Positions 53,043 through 62,311 of a stretch of DNA of 64,000 nucleotides are shown one piece after another. Every line of letters starts with the position of its first letter. Positions within the stretch are counted from its first letter, which is position 1. The stretch comes from Oscillospiraceae bacterium (GTDB lineage Bacteria; Bacillota; Clostridia; Oscillospirales; Ruminococcaceae), in contig JAFSEU010000017.1 in the NCBI GenBank assembly GCA_017435565.1, positions 46,052-110,051 on the forward strand, in the 5' to 3' direction. Under the pieces are notes generated by a model. It was not told the DNA's origin, made no database searches, and saw only the letters and a list, made by a program, of their open reading frames with translations. Both the position numbers and the translations under genes were made by a program.

Positions 53043-54803
53043 TTACATGGTCGCATAAAGCTGGTAAAGCTCGCTGTAAATGCCGCTCTTTTCAATAAGC
53101 TCAGAGTGCGTTCCGCTTTCTTCAATGCCGTTTTCAGTCAGAACAAGAATCCTGTCTGCATTGCGGATTGTCGTAAGTCGGTGAGCGATAGTAAATGTCG
53201 TTCTGCCCTTTGCAAGCTTTTCAAGCGACTGCTGAACAAGCCTTTCGCTCTCATTGTCAAGTGCGCTTGTTGCTTCGTCAAGAATAAGAATCGGTGGATT
53301 TTTGAGGAAAACTCTGGCGATTGAAATACGCTGCTTCTGACCGCCCGAAAGCTTTACTCCCCTCTCTCCGACATATGTATCGTATCCGTCGGGAAGCTGA
53401 GTTATAAACTCGTGCGCGCCTGCAAGTCTTGCTGCATTTTCAATCTCCTCATCGGTCGCATCACTGCTTCCATAGGCGATATTCTCTTTAACACTTCCCG
53501 AAAACAGGTAAACATCCTGCGCAACAACGCCGATATTCTCACGAAGTGATTTAAGCGTTACCTCTTTGACATCACTGCCGTCAATGAGTATCCTTCCGCC
53601 TGTTGCCTCGTAAAATCTCGGAATAAGCGAACAAAGCGTGGTCTTTCCGCCGCCCGAAGGGCCTACAAGCGCAATGCTCTCGCCGCATTTAACATCAAGA
53701 TTCAAGTGCGTCAGAACATCCTTAGACGAGCTTTCATATTTAAAGGTGACATTTTCAAAGGTGACATTTCCCTTTACATTTTCAATCGGTCTTGCATCCC
53801 TTGCATCGCTGATTTCAGGCTCAATATCCATAATCTCCGCAAAGCGTTCAATACCCGTCATACCGCGCTGAAACTGCTCTGTAAAGTTGATAAGCATTCT
53901 GACCGACGACAAAAACGTGGAAACAAACATCATATACGCAACATAATCCGGTGCCGTAATCTTATTATCAAGCAGAAAAAGACCGCCTGCAATCACAACG
54001 ACAATATACATCAGTCCGTCAAAAAACCTTGTTGATGACTGAAATCCCGCCATTATGAAATAAACCTTTTTCTTTATGTCAAGGTACTTAACGTTTCCCT
54101 CATCAAACTTTTTCTGCTCAGCCGACTCCTGCGCAAAGGACTTTACAACTCTTATTCCCAGAAGGCTGTCCTCAATCTGCGAATTCAGCAGACCGACCTG
54201 CTTTCTCGACTCGCGGAAGCCCTCTTTCATTTTAGTTCTGAATATTGCAAGAACGATAATCATTGGCGGAACTATCGAGAAAATTATCAGCGTCAGCTTG
54301 ACGCTCATTGTGCAGAGTATTATGAACGAGCACGAAATCTTGACAAAAGATATAAACAGCTGCTCGGGACAATGATGTGCAAACTCTGTCACATCAAAAA
54401 GGTCGTTTGTAATTCGTGACATTAAGGTGCCGACTTTAGCATTGTCATAATACGAGAACGAAAGCTTTTGCAAATGCTCAAACATATCTCGGCGCATATC
54501 AGTTTCCATTCTTGTACCCATAATGTGACCTACCGACGCAAGATAATAATTTGCCGCAGTATCAATTATTCTGAGAACAATATACAGTATTCCACATTTC
54601 CAGATAAGCTGTGCTGTAAGCTTTACGGCGTCATCCGTTGCCACATCGGTTATTTCACGTACAATCATCGGTAAAACAAGCTCACACACGGTTGTCAGCG
54701 CCGCACAAAACAAAGTTGCCGCCATAATCCATTTGTATTTCTTGTAATACGGCAGAAACCTTTTAAAAAGCCATAAAAAATCCTTCTTCTTGTTATCTTC
54801 CAT
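53043..54803 (-). CDS. ABC transporter, MsbA-like exporter half
   Basis: 586 aa, six helices then an NBD. All ATPase motifs are canonical: GPSGGGKTT, LSGGQKQR, ILILDEATSALD, TIAHRLTT, so it can work as a homodimer, unlike the pair at 2-3650. Substrate unknown. GGAGAG site upstream of ATG. Monocistronic. Confidence 0.93.
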   Translation of the reverse strand: MEDNKKKDFLWLFKRFLPYYKKYKWIMAATLFCAALTTVCELVLPMIVREITDVATDDAVKLTAQLIWKCGILYIVLRIIDTAANYYLASVGHIMGTRMETDMRRDMFEHLQKLSFSYYDNAKVGTLMSRITNDLFDVTEFAHHCPEQLFISFVKISCSFIILCTMSVKLTLIIFSIVPPMIIVLAIFRTKMKEGFRESRKQVGLLNSQIEDSLLGIRVVKSFAQESAEQKKFDEGNVKYLDIKKKVYFIMAGFQSSTRFFDGLMYIVVVIAGGLFLLDNKITAPDYVAYMMFVSTFLSSVRMLINFTEQFQRGMTGIERFAEIMDIEPEISDARDARPIENVKGNVTFENVTFKYESSSKDVLTHLNLDVKCGESIALVGPSGGGKTTLCSLIPRFYEATGGRILIDGSDVKEVTLKSLRENIGVVAQDVYLFSGSVKENIAYGSSDATDEEIENAARLAGAHEFITQLPDGYDTYVGERGVKLSGGQKQRISIARVFLKNPPILILDEATSALDNESERLVQQSLEKLAKGRTTFTIAHRLTTIRNADRILVLTENGIEESGTHSELIEKSGIYSELYQLYATM

Positions 54804-54915
54804 TCAATACTCTCCCATCTCTTTATATTTTACATCAGAATATTATACAACTTTTTTATGAACCCTTCAAGCGTATTTTCTTAACTATGAAAAGCATCTG
54901 TCCCTCACTTTGTCG

Positions 54916-54944
54916 TTGACTTTTTCATATATCAATGCTACAAT
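54916..54944 (+). promoter_or_regulatory. Promoter of the DUF1801-like gene
   Basis: TTGACT (54916-54921), 17-nt spacer, TGC-TACAAT (-10 at 54939-54944). Confidence 0.7.
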
Positions 54945-54982
54945 TAACAAAATACAAATCAAAATTTGAGGAGGTTGTCATA

Positions 54983-55312
54983 ATGAACGAGCAGGTGAAA
55001 GAGCATATCGATAAATATCCAAGCGAGATTATTGATATGTACAATAATTTAAGGAAGATAATTTTTGATTGTGCTCAATACGAACCTAAGGAAATGTTAT
55101 GGGCAAAATTACCAAGCTATTATGTCGGTGAATCTTTTGTGAGGCTTATTCCGTTTAAAGACCATATCAACATTGAAGCACAGGCAATTATTCAGCACAA
55201 GGAAGAATTAACAGGATATAAAATCACACCTAAGGGAATGATGCAAATTTTTTTAAAACAAGATATTCCATTTGAAGTTTTAAAGCAGATATTTGCAGAA
55301 ACTTTAGTGTGA
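54983..55312 (+). CDS. DUF1801/YdhG-like small protein
   Basis: 109 aa. KYPSEIIDMYNNLRKIIFDC, EMLWAKLPSYYVGE and LIPFKDHINIEA fit the DUF1801 fold (YdhG/iron-chaperone-like in eukaryote frataxin relatives). Function unknown. ATG 54983 follows GAGGAGG; the upstream extension to 54935 overlaps the -10 box. Own promoter and terminator. Confidence 0.8.
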   Translation: MNEQVKEHIDKYPSEIIDMYNNLRKIIFDCAQYEPKEMLWAKLPSYYVGESFVRLIPFKDHINIEAQAIIQHKEELTGYKITPKGMMQIFLKQDIPFEVLKQIFAETLV

Positions 55313-55333
55313 TAAATTTCAAAACACTTTTTT

Positions 55334-55375
55334 AACAACAAAAGCCTGAGAAAAACCTCAGGCTTTTGTTGTTTT
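55334..55375. terminator. Bidirectional terminator
   Basis: 17-bp perfect stem (55334-55350 with 55357-55373), 6-nt loop, T run; between convergent genes. Confidence 0.93.
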
Positions 55376-55401
55376 TACATCATCACAGTTTATATAATTT
55401 T

Positions 55402-56373
55402 TCAAAATCCATTATATCCGTTTGCTTTGATATAACTCTCAAAATCGGTATAGCAATAATTCAAATCAACATCGCCGCCGATTCCGCTTACCGTTCCGGT
55501 ATTTGTATACTGCCACATAGAATGACCGGTATACGATGGCGCTGAAACATTATAATGCGCCACCCACACAGGATATTTTTCAAGAGTATCAGAATTTACG
55601 TAGTTTTTCAGATAATTTGCATAGCTGTATACTCCGACATAATAGCCTGCATTTTCAAGCTCAGTGCAAAACGCCTCAATAATCTGCGAGGTTAAATCTG
55701 CACCAAGGTCGGTCTGACTTTCAACATCGTAGAATATGGGGTATTCAAACGACTTGCCCTTGAGCCATTCAATGCAGACCGCAGCTTCGGTCTTTGCCTC
55801 GGCAACAGTGCGTGCATAGCTGAAATGATAAGCCCCGACATCAAGCCCGGCATTCTTTGCGTTGGCATAATTCGTCTCAAAACATTCGTCCTTCTGCTCA
55901 GCATATCTGCCGTAGCCCACCCTTAGAATCGCAAAATCATAACCAGCATTTTTAACCTGAGTCCAGTTTATCTCAGAGCCCTGCCACTTGCTCACATCAA
56001 CGCCATCGGCGAGAAAATCGGGGTCGGGCTGCACAACCTCAGATGATGAGGAGGATGAGCTTGAAGATGATTCCTGCGGTTCGCTGTATTCAATTTTATA
56101 TGTAATTATACGTGAAAGCGCCAGAGCGTCCGCAGAATTTATGTTTGCGTCTCCATTGATATCAGCCTTTTCAAGGTCGATTTCATCAGCACTGCGGTTT
56201 CCCGAAATATATTGCATCAACAAAAGCACATCATAACTTGTTACGGTAAGGTCACCATTCAAATCAAGCGAATCATATTGAAAATCCGCCCTATCCGCAC
56301 CAATCACCGGCACAGCGCACAGCATTAAAGCCATTGCCGAAAGCAGCGAACAAATACGTTTTTTTATCTTCAT
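55402..56373 (-). CDS. Dockerin-bearing GH25 muramidase
   Basis: 323 aa. Signal peptide (ends near VIGA), a dockerin at the N-terminus (LDLNGDLTVTSYDVLLLM and ADINGDANINSADALALS, two calcium-binding repeats), a Ser linker, and a GH25 barrel (about 130-323) with GVDVSKWQG, YHFSYART and IFYDVES, holding the catalytic Asp and Glu. It should cleave peptidoglycan and, through the dockerin, bind a cohesin. ATG 56373 follows AAAGGA. Confidence 0.92.
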   Translation of the reverse strand: MKIKKRICSLLSAMALMLCAVPVIGADRADFQYDSLDLNGDLTVTSYDVLLLMQYISGNRSADEIDLEKADINGDANINSADALALSRIITYKIEYSEPQESSSSSSSSSSEVVQPDPDFLADGVDVSKWQGSEINWTQVKNAGYDFAILRVGYGRYAEQKDECFETNYANAKNAGLDVGAYHFSYARTVAEAKTEAAVCIEWLKGKSFEYPIFYDVESQTDLGADLTSQIIEAFCTELENAGYYVGVYSYANYLKNYVNSDTLEKYPVWVAHYNVSAPSYTGHSMWQYTNTGTVSGIGGDVDLNYCYTDFESYIKANGYNGF

Positions 56374-56488
56374 TTTGTTTATTCCTTTATATTTTTTCTT
56401 TGAATAAATGATATCATAATTTAAATGCGGTGTCAACGGAAATTAAAGGAAGCGGCACGCATTCAAATCGAACGCTGAGCCGCTTTGT

Positions 56489-57193
56489 TTACATATTTGA
56501 TTTTATAATGAATTTTGCAATTGAAATTTCTGAAAGTGCACCCCTGTCTGCAAATGCCTTGTCAGCCATTGCATATTCATTTTCGGTGCACAAGAACCAG
56601 TCGCTCCATGCTTTTTCGGTGCATTCGCAATATCCGCACTCGTCGATAACCGCACCTTGTGATTCAAAATAATCCTTCCACCAATCAAGCGTATGCATCA
56701 TAGTGACTTCATCGCCAAACCAATCCTTTAAAACATGCGGAATCTCATCGCTTATCAGCACAGGAAAAGCCGCCGCAAAGGTTCCGTTTTTCTTTAAAAG
56801 CGGCAATATTTTTTCGGCAAAATTGATTTTGTCACTAAAATAATGAAAGCTGTCAACGCTTACAATCAAATCAAAATATCCGCTTGAAAAGGGAATATCC
56901 TTCGTAAAATCCACCCTCATCGGGATAATCTGCTTTTCCATATTGATTTTCTTGTAAAACGCAAAATTTTCCGCGGGATCCACCCAAAGGTCGCAGGCAA
57001 AAACCCTCATACCGAATTCTTTTGCGACAAGCAGGGATGAAAGTGACAAGCCACAGCCGATATCAAGTGCGGTCATAACGGGACGCAATTCAAGATTGCA
57101 AAGCAATTCCTCAGTAATGAGCATTGCATTCGGGCCCATCATCTTAGTTTTCTGAAAATCAATGTGATACTTTTCGGTTCTGAAAAATTTCAT
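56489..57193 (-). CDS. SAM-dependent class I methyltransferase
   Basis: 234 aa. Rossmann fold with ALDIGCGLSLSSLLVA (SAM loop), VFACDLWV, DLIVSVDSFHYF. Substrate cannot be inferred. GGAGAT site upstream; a strong hairpin (57210-57250) lies upstream between tsf and this gene. Confidence 0.85.
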   Translation of the reverse strand: MKFFRTEKYHIDFQKTKMMGPNAMLITEELLCNLELRPVMTALDIGCGLSLSSLLVAKEFGMRVFACDLWVDPAENFAFYKKINMEKQIIPMRVDFTKDIPFSSGYFDLIVSVDSFHYFSDKINFAEKILPLLKKNGTFAAAFPVLISDEIPHVLKDWFGDEVTMMHTLDWWKDYFESQGAVIDECGYCECTEKAWSDWFLCTENEYAMADKAFADRGALSEISIAKFIIKSNM

Positions 57194-57209
57194 AAAAATA
57201 TCTCCGAAT

Positions 57210-57250
57210 AAAAAATCAAGGGCGTCTTAAACTCAAAATTTAAGACGCCC
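57210..57250 (-). terminator. Terminator of the rpsB-tsf operon
   Basis: 12-bp perfect stem (57220-57231 with 57239-57250), then TTGATTTTTTATTC on the minus strand. Confidence 0.9.
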
Positions 57251-57272
57251 GTTGTTTTGCAAAATAGGGGAA

Positions 57273-58193
57273 TTAGCCCATCATGCTCTTTACTTCATCA
57301 GCAAAGTTGTCTTCTCTCTTAGCAAGACCTTCACCACGTTCGAAACGAACAAAGCCTGTAACAGTGATTGCACCGCCGTTTGCCTTAGCAACGCTTTCTA
57401 CATACTGAGCAATTGTCATGCTGTCATCCTTAACGAATGTCTGTTCAACAAGGCAGTTTTCGCTGTAATACTTGTTGAGCTTGCCTTCAGCAATCTTAGC
57501 CTTAACCTGCTCGGGCTTGGAAGCCATCTTGGGGTCTTCAGCCATCTGAGCCATCATAATGTTCTTCTCGCCTTCAATAACGTCAGCGGGAACGGACTCT
57601 CTGTTGAGGTAGGGAGCGTTCATAGCAGCAACCTGCATAGCTACGTCCTTACCGCAAGCAGCAACCTTATCATAATCAATATCTGTATCAAGCTTTACAA
57701 GAACGCCGATCTTACCGCCGTCGTGGTTGTAGCAAAATACCTTGCCTTCAACTCTTTCAAATCTTCTGATCTGAATGTTTTCGCCGATTCTCAAAACGAG
57801 GTCGGGAAGAATTTCGCCGATCTTTCTGCCTTCTTCCTTGACAACACATTCCTTAAGTGCATCAACATCAGCAGGATTGTATTCGATAACGCAATCAGCA
57901 CACTGCTTAACAAAGCCTGCGAATGCGTCTGTCTTTGCAACGAAGTCTGTTTCGGAGTTTACTTCAACAACAACACCGATGTTCTTCTCGCTGCATGCAT
58001 ATGCCATAACCATACCTTCTGCAGCAATTCTTCCGCTTTTCTTAGCCTGTGCGGCAAGACCCTTTTCACGGAGTATTGTTATTGCCTTTTCTGCGTCGCC
58101 GTCAGCCTCTGTGAGAGCCTTCTTGCAGTCCATCATACCAACGCCTGTTCTCTCTCTGAGTGCAGCAACGTCTTTTGCAGTAAAATTAGCCAT
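57273..58193 (-). CDS. tsf: Elongation factor Ts
   Basis: 306 aa. N-terminal TDVGMMDCKKALTEA-type module (RERTGVGMMDCKKALTEADG), core with KIGVLVKLD and MQVAAMNAPYLNR. Exchanges GDP for GTP on EF-Tu. GGAGGAAAC site; 42 bp after rpsB. Confidence 0.97.
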   Translation of the reverse strand: MANFTAKDVAALRERTGVGMMDCKKALTEADGDAEKAITILREKGLAAQAKKSGRIAAEGMVMAYACSEKNIGVVVEVNSETDFVAKTDAFAGFVKQCADCVIEYNPADVDALKECVVKEEGRKIGEILPDLVLRIGENIQIRRFERVEGKVFCYNHDGGKIGVLVKLDTDIDYDKVAACGKDVAMQVAAMNAPYLNRESVPADVIEGEKNIMMAQMAEDPKMASKPEQVKAKIAEGKLNKYYSENCLVEQTFVKDDSMTIAQYVESVAKANGGAITVTGFVRFERGEGLAKREDNFADEVKSMMG

Positions 58194-58235
58194 TTATGTT
58201 TCCTCCAAATATTTAGTTTTTTTACAATTATATAA

Positions 58236-58979
58236 TTATTCAGCAGCCTCAGCTACAGCTTCCTCTTCAACAGCGGCAGCTTCTTCTTCGCCAGCTTCGC
58301 CCTGTCTGCCTTCGATGATAGCGTTAGCGATTGTGCCGGCAATAAGCTTTACAGCTCTGATAGCGTCGTCGTTTCCGGGAATTACATAGTCGATTTCGTA
58401 AGGATCGCAGTTTGTATCTACGATAGCAACGATCGGGATGTTGAGCTTCTTAGCTTCGGAAACAGCAATTCTTTCCTTTCTGGGGTCAACGATAAAGAGA
58501 GCACCGGGGAGCTTATCCATATCCTTGATACCGCCGAGGAACTTTTCAAGCTTTTCAATCTCAAGATTGAGCTTTACAACTTCCTTCTTGGGAAGAAGGT
58601 CAAATGTGCCGTCTGCTTCCATCTTCTTGAGCTGTTCAAGACGGTCAATTCTTCTTCTGATTGTCTTGAAGTTTGTCATCATACCGCCGAGCCAACGAGC
58701 GTTTACATAGTGTGCACCTGCTCTGAGAGCTTCTTCCTTAACGGAATCGCCTGCCTGCTTCTTTGTACCTACGAAAAGTACGCTCTCGCCGTTCTCTGTA
58801 AGCTCACGAACAAACATATAAGCCTCTTCGAGCTTCTTAACGGTCTTCTGAAGGTCGATGATGTAGATGCCGTTTCTTTCTGTGAAAATGTAGGGTGCCA
58901 TTTTGGGGTTCCATCTTCTTGTCTGATGTCCGAAGTGAACACCTGCTTCAAGAAGCTGCTTCATTGATACTACTCCCAT
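58236..58979 (-). CDS. rpsB: 30S ribosomal protein S2
   Basis: 247 aa. [37 protein letters not shown], and [16 protein letters not shown] are S2 signatures. Tail rich in Ala/Glu. GGAGG site about ten bases upstream. A 130-nt leader separates it from the promoter at 59119-59147. Confidence 0.98.
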   Translation of the reverse strand: MGVVSMKQLLEAGVHFGHQTRRWNPKMAPYIFTERNGIYIIDLQKTVKKLEEAYMFVRELTENGESVLFVGTKKQAGDSVKEEALRAGAHYVNARWLGGMMTNFKTIRRRIDRLEQLKKMEADGTFDLLPKKEVVKLNLEIEKLEKFLGGIKDMDKLPGALFIVDPRKERIAVSEAKKLNIPIVAIVDTNCDPYEIDYVIPGNDDAIRAVKLIAGTIANAIIEGRQGEAGEEEAAAVEEEAVAEAAE

Positions 58980-59118
58980 TGTGTAGAATCCTCCTTAGTT
59001 TTGGTTTTTTAAAAATTTCCTCCGCCAGCTATTTTTGATGCCCGACATATCATAATAATGCAATATGAACCATGGGCAATAAACCAAGCGTGCGAATTTG
59101 CTTTTTCAAGCGTTTAAT

Positions 59119-59147
59119 ATTATACCACTTTTTACATCACTTTACAA
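59119..59147 (-). promoter_or_regulatory. rpsB-tsf promoter
   Basis: Minus-strand TTGTAA (59147-59142), 17-nt spacer, TGG-TATAAT (-10 at 59124-59119). Confidence 0.75.
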
Positions 59148-59162
59148 GATTTTTTTCTTCGT

Positions 59163-59453
59163 TTATTTGTACAAACTTTCAAGAGTGAATTTGTGATGTT
59201 TTGTAGGCTTTTCCCCGTTTTCAAGCGATACAAGTATGGTGTCCGTACCAATCAGCCTGATGCTTTCGCACGGAATCACAATATCCTCCTGGTGACCGAA
59301 AAATCCGAAAAAGCGCGGTCTGCCATAGGCAATCAGAGAAATTATGCTGTGCGTCTGCCCGTCAAACTCCAGATCATCAACAAATCCGAGCTTTTCACCT
59401 GTTTTTACATCAACAATTTCCTTTGATTTAAGCTCTCCAAAGCAATAAATCAC
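59163..59453 (-). CDS. YlmC/YmxH family PRC-barrel-like protein
   Basis: 96 aa from GTG. VDVKTGEKLGFVDDLEFD and EDIVIPCESIRLIGTDTILV match the YlmC/YmxH family, found in spore-formers and annotated as sporulation protein. GGAGC site upstream. Function not defined; lies upstream of rpsB on the same strand. Confidence 0.88.
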   Translation of the reverse strand: MIYCFGELKSKEIVDVKTGEKLGFVDDLEFDGQTHSIISLIAYGRPRFFGFFGHQEDIVIPCESIRLIGTDTILVSLENGEKPTKHHKFTLESLYK

Positions 59454-59530
59454 AAAACATCAGCTCCGGCAAATTATTGTAGCGCATATATCACGCGCCG
59501 TATTTTTTTGAAAATCGAGATAAATTTTTG

Positions 59531-59559
59531 TTTACAAACGTTATCAAACGTGGTATAAT
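59531..59559 (+). promoter_or_regulatory. PBP gene promoter
   Basis: TTTACA (59531-59536), 17-nt spacer, TGG-TATAAT (-10 at 59554-59559). Confidence 0.85.
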
Positions 59560-59600
59560 ACAATTAAGTGTGACAAAAGATTTCACGAAAGGGGTCAGTT

Positions 59601-62219
59601 ATGGACAAAAATGAATTTATGTTCGGAAATGAAGATAAAGATAAAAACAATGCAGCCGCCAACAGCGGTCTTTCGCAGAATTCCGAATATATTGAACCCG
59701 AAGAAGACAGTTACGAGGACTATGCAAGAAGCTCCTCCGATTACACAAGCGTTTCGCCGGCCGACACCAAAAATACTGTCGGCAAACAAGCTGCAAAAGT
59801 CACTTTGACCGAAGCTCAGCTCAACGCAAAGAGAAAAAAGCGCCGCAAAAAAATCATAAAAACCACAAAAAAGGTTTTCCGTGCTTCAAAAAAGGCCTTG
59901 GGTGTTCTGGGTTCAACGGTACTCTCTCTGTTTCTCATAGTCGTCATTACAGGAACGATTATTGTTGCGGCTCTGACGGTGTATGTGCTGAAATTTATGG
60001 ATGAAACGTATGAAATCGACCTTTACGACATTCAGACCTCCAGCTCGACATATATTTACGGCACCGACCCCGAAACGGGAGAATACGTTCAGCTTTATTA
60101 CGTTGAAAACGACTCAATGAGCATTCCAATCGAAATCGATGTTGTACCACAGCATACTATGAATGCGTTTGTTTTCGCCGAGGACGAGAGATTCTTCCTG
60201 CACGACGGCGTTGACTACAAGCGTACTCTGGCTGCCTTTGTAAATATGTTCATTTCGATTTATGATACCGACCAGGGCGGTTCGACTATTACCCAGCAGC
60301 TTGTAAAGAATATCACGGGCGACGACGCACGTTCGGGCTCGGCAGGACCGCAACGTAAAATCCGTGAAATTTTCCGTGCTATGAACCTTGAAGAGCGCTA
60401 TGCAAAGCTTGAAATCCTCGAAGCATATATGAACTATATCAGCTTCGGCGGCGGTGCCGTCGGCGTTGAATATGCCGCCCAAAAGTATTTCGGAAAAACC
60501 GTTTCCGAGCTTTCCATCGCAGAAAGCGCATCGCTTGCGGCAATTCCGAAAAGCCCTGAGCAAAACAACCCGAACGCGGGCTATTACCTGAAGGAATACA
60601 ACGAAGCAACAGGCGTCTGGGTGACCACTGACGAATGGGTGAATACAGGTATTGAAGAGAACAAGGGCAGACAGGAATATATCCTTTACAAAATGTTTGA
60701 AAACGGCGCAATCACCCGAAAGGAATACGAAGAAGCCGTTGAAGAGGAGCTTATTTTCGTCGGTTCTGAAAAGCACAGGGCTCTCTACCCTGAGCTTTAT
60801 GAAAATGAAGATGAAAAGCTTGATGACGACGGCGTAACTTCATACGTTGTTGACGCGGCACTTATGGAGCTTGCAGAATACTTCGAGGAAGAACGAGGCC
60901 TCAGCTATTCACAGGCACTCAAGGAAGTAAACAGCGGCGGATATACAATCTATGTTACCGCTGACCTTGCAATGCAGGAATATCTCGAAGAAAAATATCT
61001 CGATTACTATAATGTATACGGCGAAGGCTTCGCTCAAAAGGCATATGATGCCGAGGGCAACTTCATTCTCGAGGAAGACGGTTCAAACCTTTATGTATAC
61101 CCCAACTCCTCCTTTATCGTAATGGACTATTACGGGAACATTCAGGCGGTCGTCGGCGGTATAGGCGAAAAAACATCATCACTCGGTCTTTTGCGGCCGA
61201 TGCAGTCCGCACGTCAGCCGGGTTCGTGTATCAAGCCGGTTTCAACCTATGGCTACGCACTTGAAAATGACATCATCCACTGGTCGTCAATTTATGTTGA
61301 CAAACCGCTGACAGTAAACGGCGAAAGCTGGCCGCACAACTTCTCAAGCTGGTCATACAGCAACAAATTCATTTACCGTGCGATTGAGGTTTCGCTCAAT
61401 ACAATCCCCGCAAAGCTCTGCTATGATATCGGCCCGGACAATATTTATTCCTTTATGGTTGACAAACTCAATTTCGATTCGCTTGTCGCTTCTGACATCG
61501 ACCTTGCGCCTCTGAGCGTCGGCGGTCTTACAAACGGCGTAACCCTGAACGAGCTCTGCAATGCATATATACCTTACGGAAACGGTGGATATATGTACGA
61601 ATCAACCATCATTTCCATGGTATACGACGCACAGGGCAATGTCGTAATCGACCACCAGAACAAATTCGGTGAGCAGGCTGTCAGCAGCGATACTGCATAT
61701 GTTATGAACAGACTTCTCAGACGTGTTGTAGAAAACAGCAGCGACGGTACGGGCCGCCAGGCAAATCTTGACGGTGTTGAGGTGTGCGGAAAGACCGGCA
61801 CCTCACAGAACTTCCGTGACCTTGGTTTCGTCGGACTCACGCCCGATTACGTCAGTGCGGTATGGCTGGGATTTGACAACGATAATTCAAGCGTTTACAC
61901 AAGCTCCGGCTCAAATTCGTTCGGCTTCTATGCAAACAACTACCCGAAATCCGCACTTATTTGGGCGAATATATTCGGTGAATATGCCGAAATGACCAAC
62001 GCAATGACCCATGCGGAATTTCCTGTGGACGAAGGCGTTGAAATGGCATATTTCTGTAATTCAACCGGACTTATCGCAGGACCGAACTGCTCAAAATGCT
62101 CAGTCCCGGGATATTATAAGATTGATTCAATGCCCGGCACCTGTTCTTCTTGCCGCGCGGCCGCACCCGAAACACCTGCGACGCCCGAAGCCGCCGCAAG
62201 TGAAGCACCCGCAGCATAA
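59601..62219 (+). CDS. Class A penicillin-binding protein (PBP1A-like)
   Basis: 872 aa peptidoglycan polymerase. Cytoplasmic basic region, one membrane helix (about 108-132), GT51 glycosyltransferase (FAEDERFFLHDG with catalytic Glu, GGSTITQQLVKN, and QRKIREIFRAMNLE), then transpeptidase with active-site Ser in RQPGSCIKP (near 540), SLN, and CGKTGTSQ (near 730). C-terminal Cys-rich then Ala/Pro/Glu-rich tail. AAAGGGG site upstream, own promoter and terminator. Confidence 0.95.
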   Translation: MDKNEFMFGNEDKDKNNAAANSGLSQNSEYIEPEEDSYEDYARSSSDYTSVSPADTKNTVGKQAAKVTLTEAQLNAKRKKRRKKIIKTTKKVFRASKKALGVLGSTVLSLFLIVVITGTIIVAALTVYVLKFMDETYEIDLYDIQTSSSTYIYGTDPETGEYVQLYYVENDSMSIPIEIDVVPQHTMNAFVFAEDERFFLHDGVDYKRTLAAFVNMFISIYDTDQGGSTITQQLVKNITGDDARSGSAGPQRKIREIFRAMNLEERYAKLEILEAYMNYISFGGGAVGVEYAAQKYFGKTVSELSIAESASLAAIPKSPEQNNPNAGYYLKEYNEATGVWVTTDEWVNTGIEENKGRQEYILYKMFENGAITRKEYEEAVEEELIFVGSEKHRALYPELYENEDEKLDDDGVTSYVVDAALMELAEYFEEERGLSYSQALKEVNSGGYTIYVTADLAMQEYLEEKYLDYYNVYGEGFAQKAYDAEGNFILEEDGSNLYVYPNSSFIVMDYYGNIQAVVGGIGEKTSSLGLLRPMQSARQPGSCIKPVSTYGYALENDIIHWSSIYVDKPLTVNGESWPHNFSSWSYSNKFIYRAIEVSLNTIPAKLCYDIGPDNIYSFMVDKLNFDSLVASDIDLAPLSVGGLTNGVTLNELCNAYIPYGNGGYMYESTIISMVYDAQGNVVIDHQNKFGEQAVSSDTAYVMNRLLRRVVENSSDGTGRQANLDGVEVCGKTGTSQNFRDLGFVGLTPDYVSAVWLGFDNDNSSVYTSSGSNSFGFYANNYPKSALIWANIFGEYAEMTNAMTHAEFPVDEGVEMAYFCNSTGLIAGPNCSKCSVPGYYKIDSMPGTCSSCRAAAPETPATPEAAASEAPAA

Positions 62220-62251
62220 ATTCATAAAGAAAACACAAATATCATAGAATC

Positions 62252-62288
62252 ATCAAGAGGAGAGCAATTCTGCTTCCCTCTTGATATT
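62252..62288 (+). terminator. Terminator of the PBP gene
   Basis: ATCAAGAGG pairs with CCTCTTGAT, inner AGCA/TGCT helix, then ATTTTAT. Confidence 0.85.
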
Positions 62289-62311
62289 TTATGCACTGAA
62301 AGGCAAGCATA

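Noticed and set aside
57252..58235. 327-residue plus-strand open frame
   Set aside because: It is fully antisense to tsf; Cys/Asn/Leu-rich composition, no ribosome site, and it arises from codon bias of the real gene.
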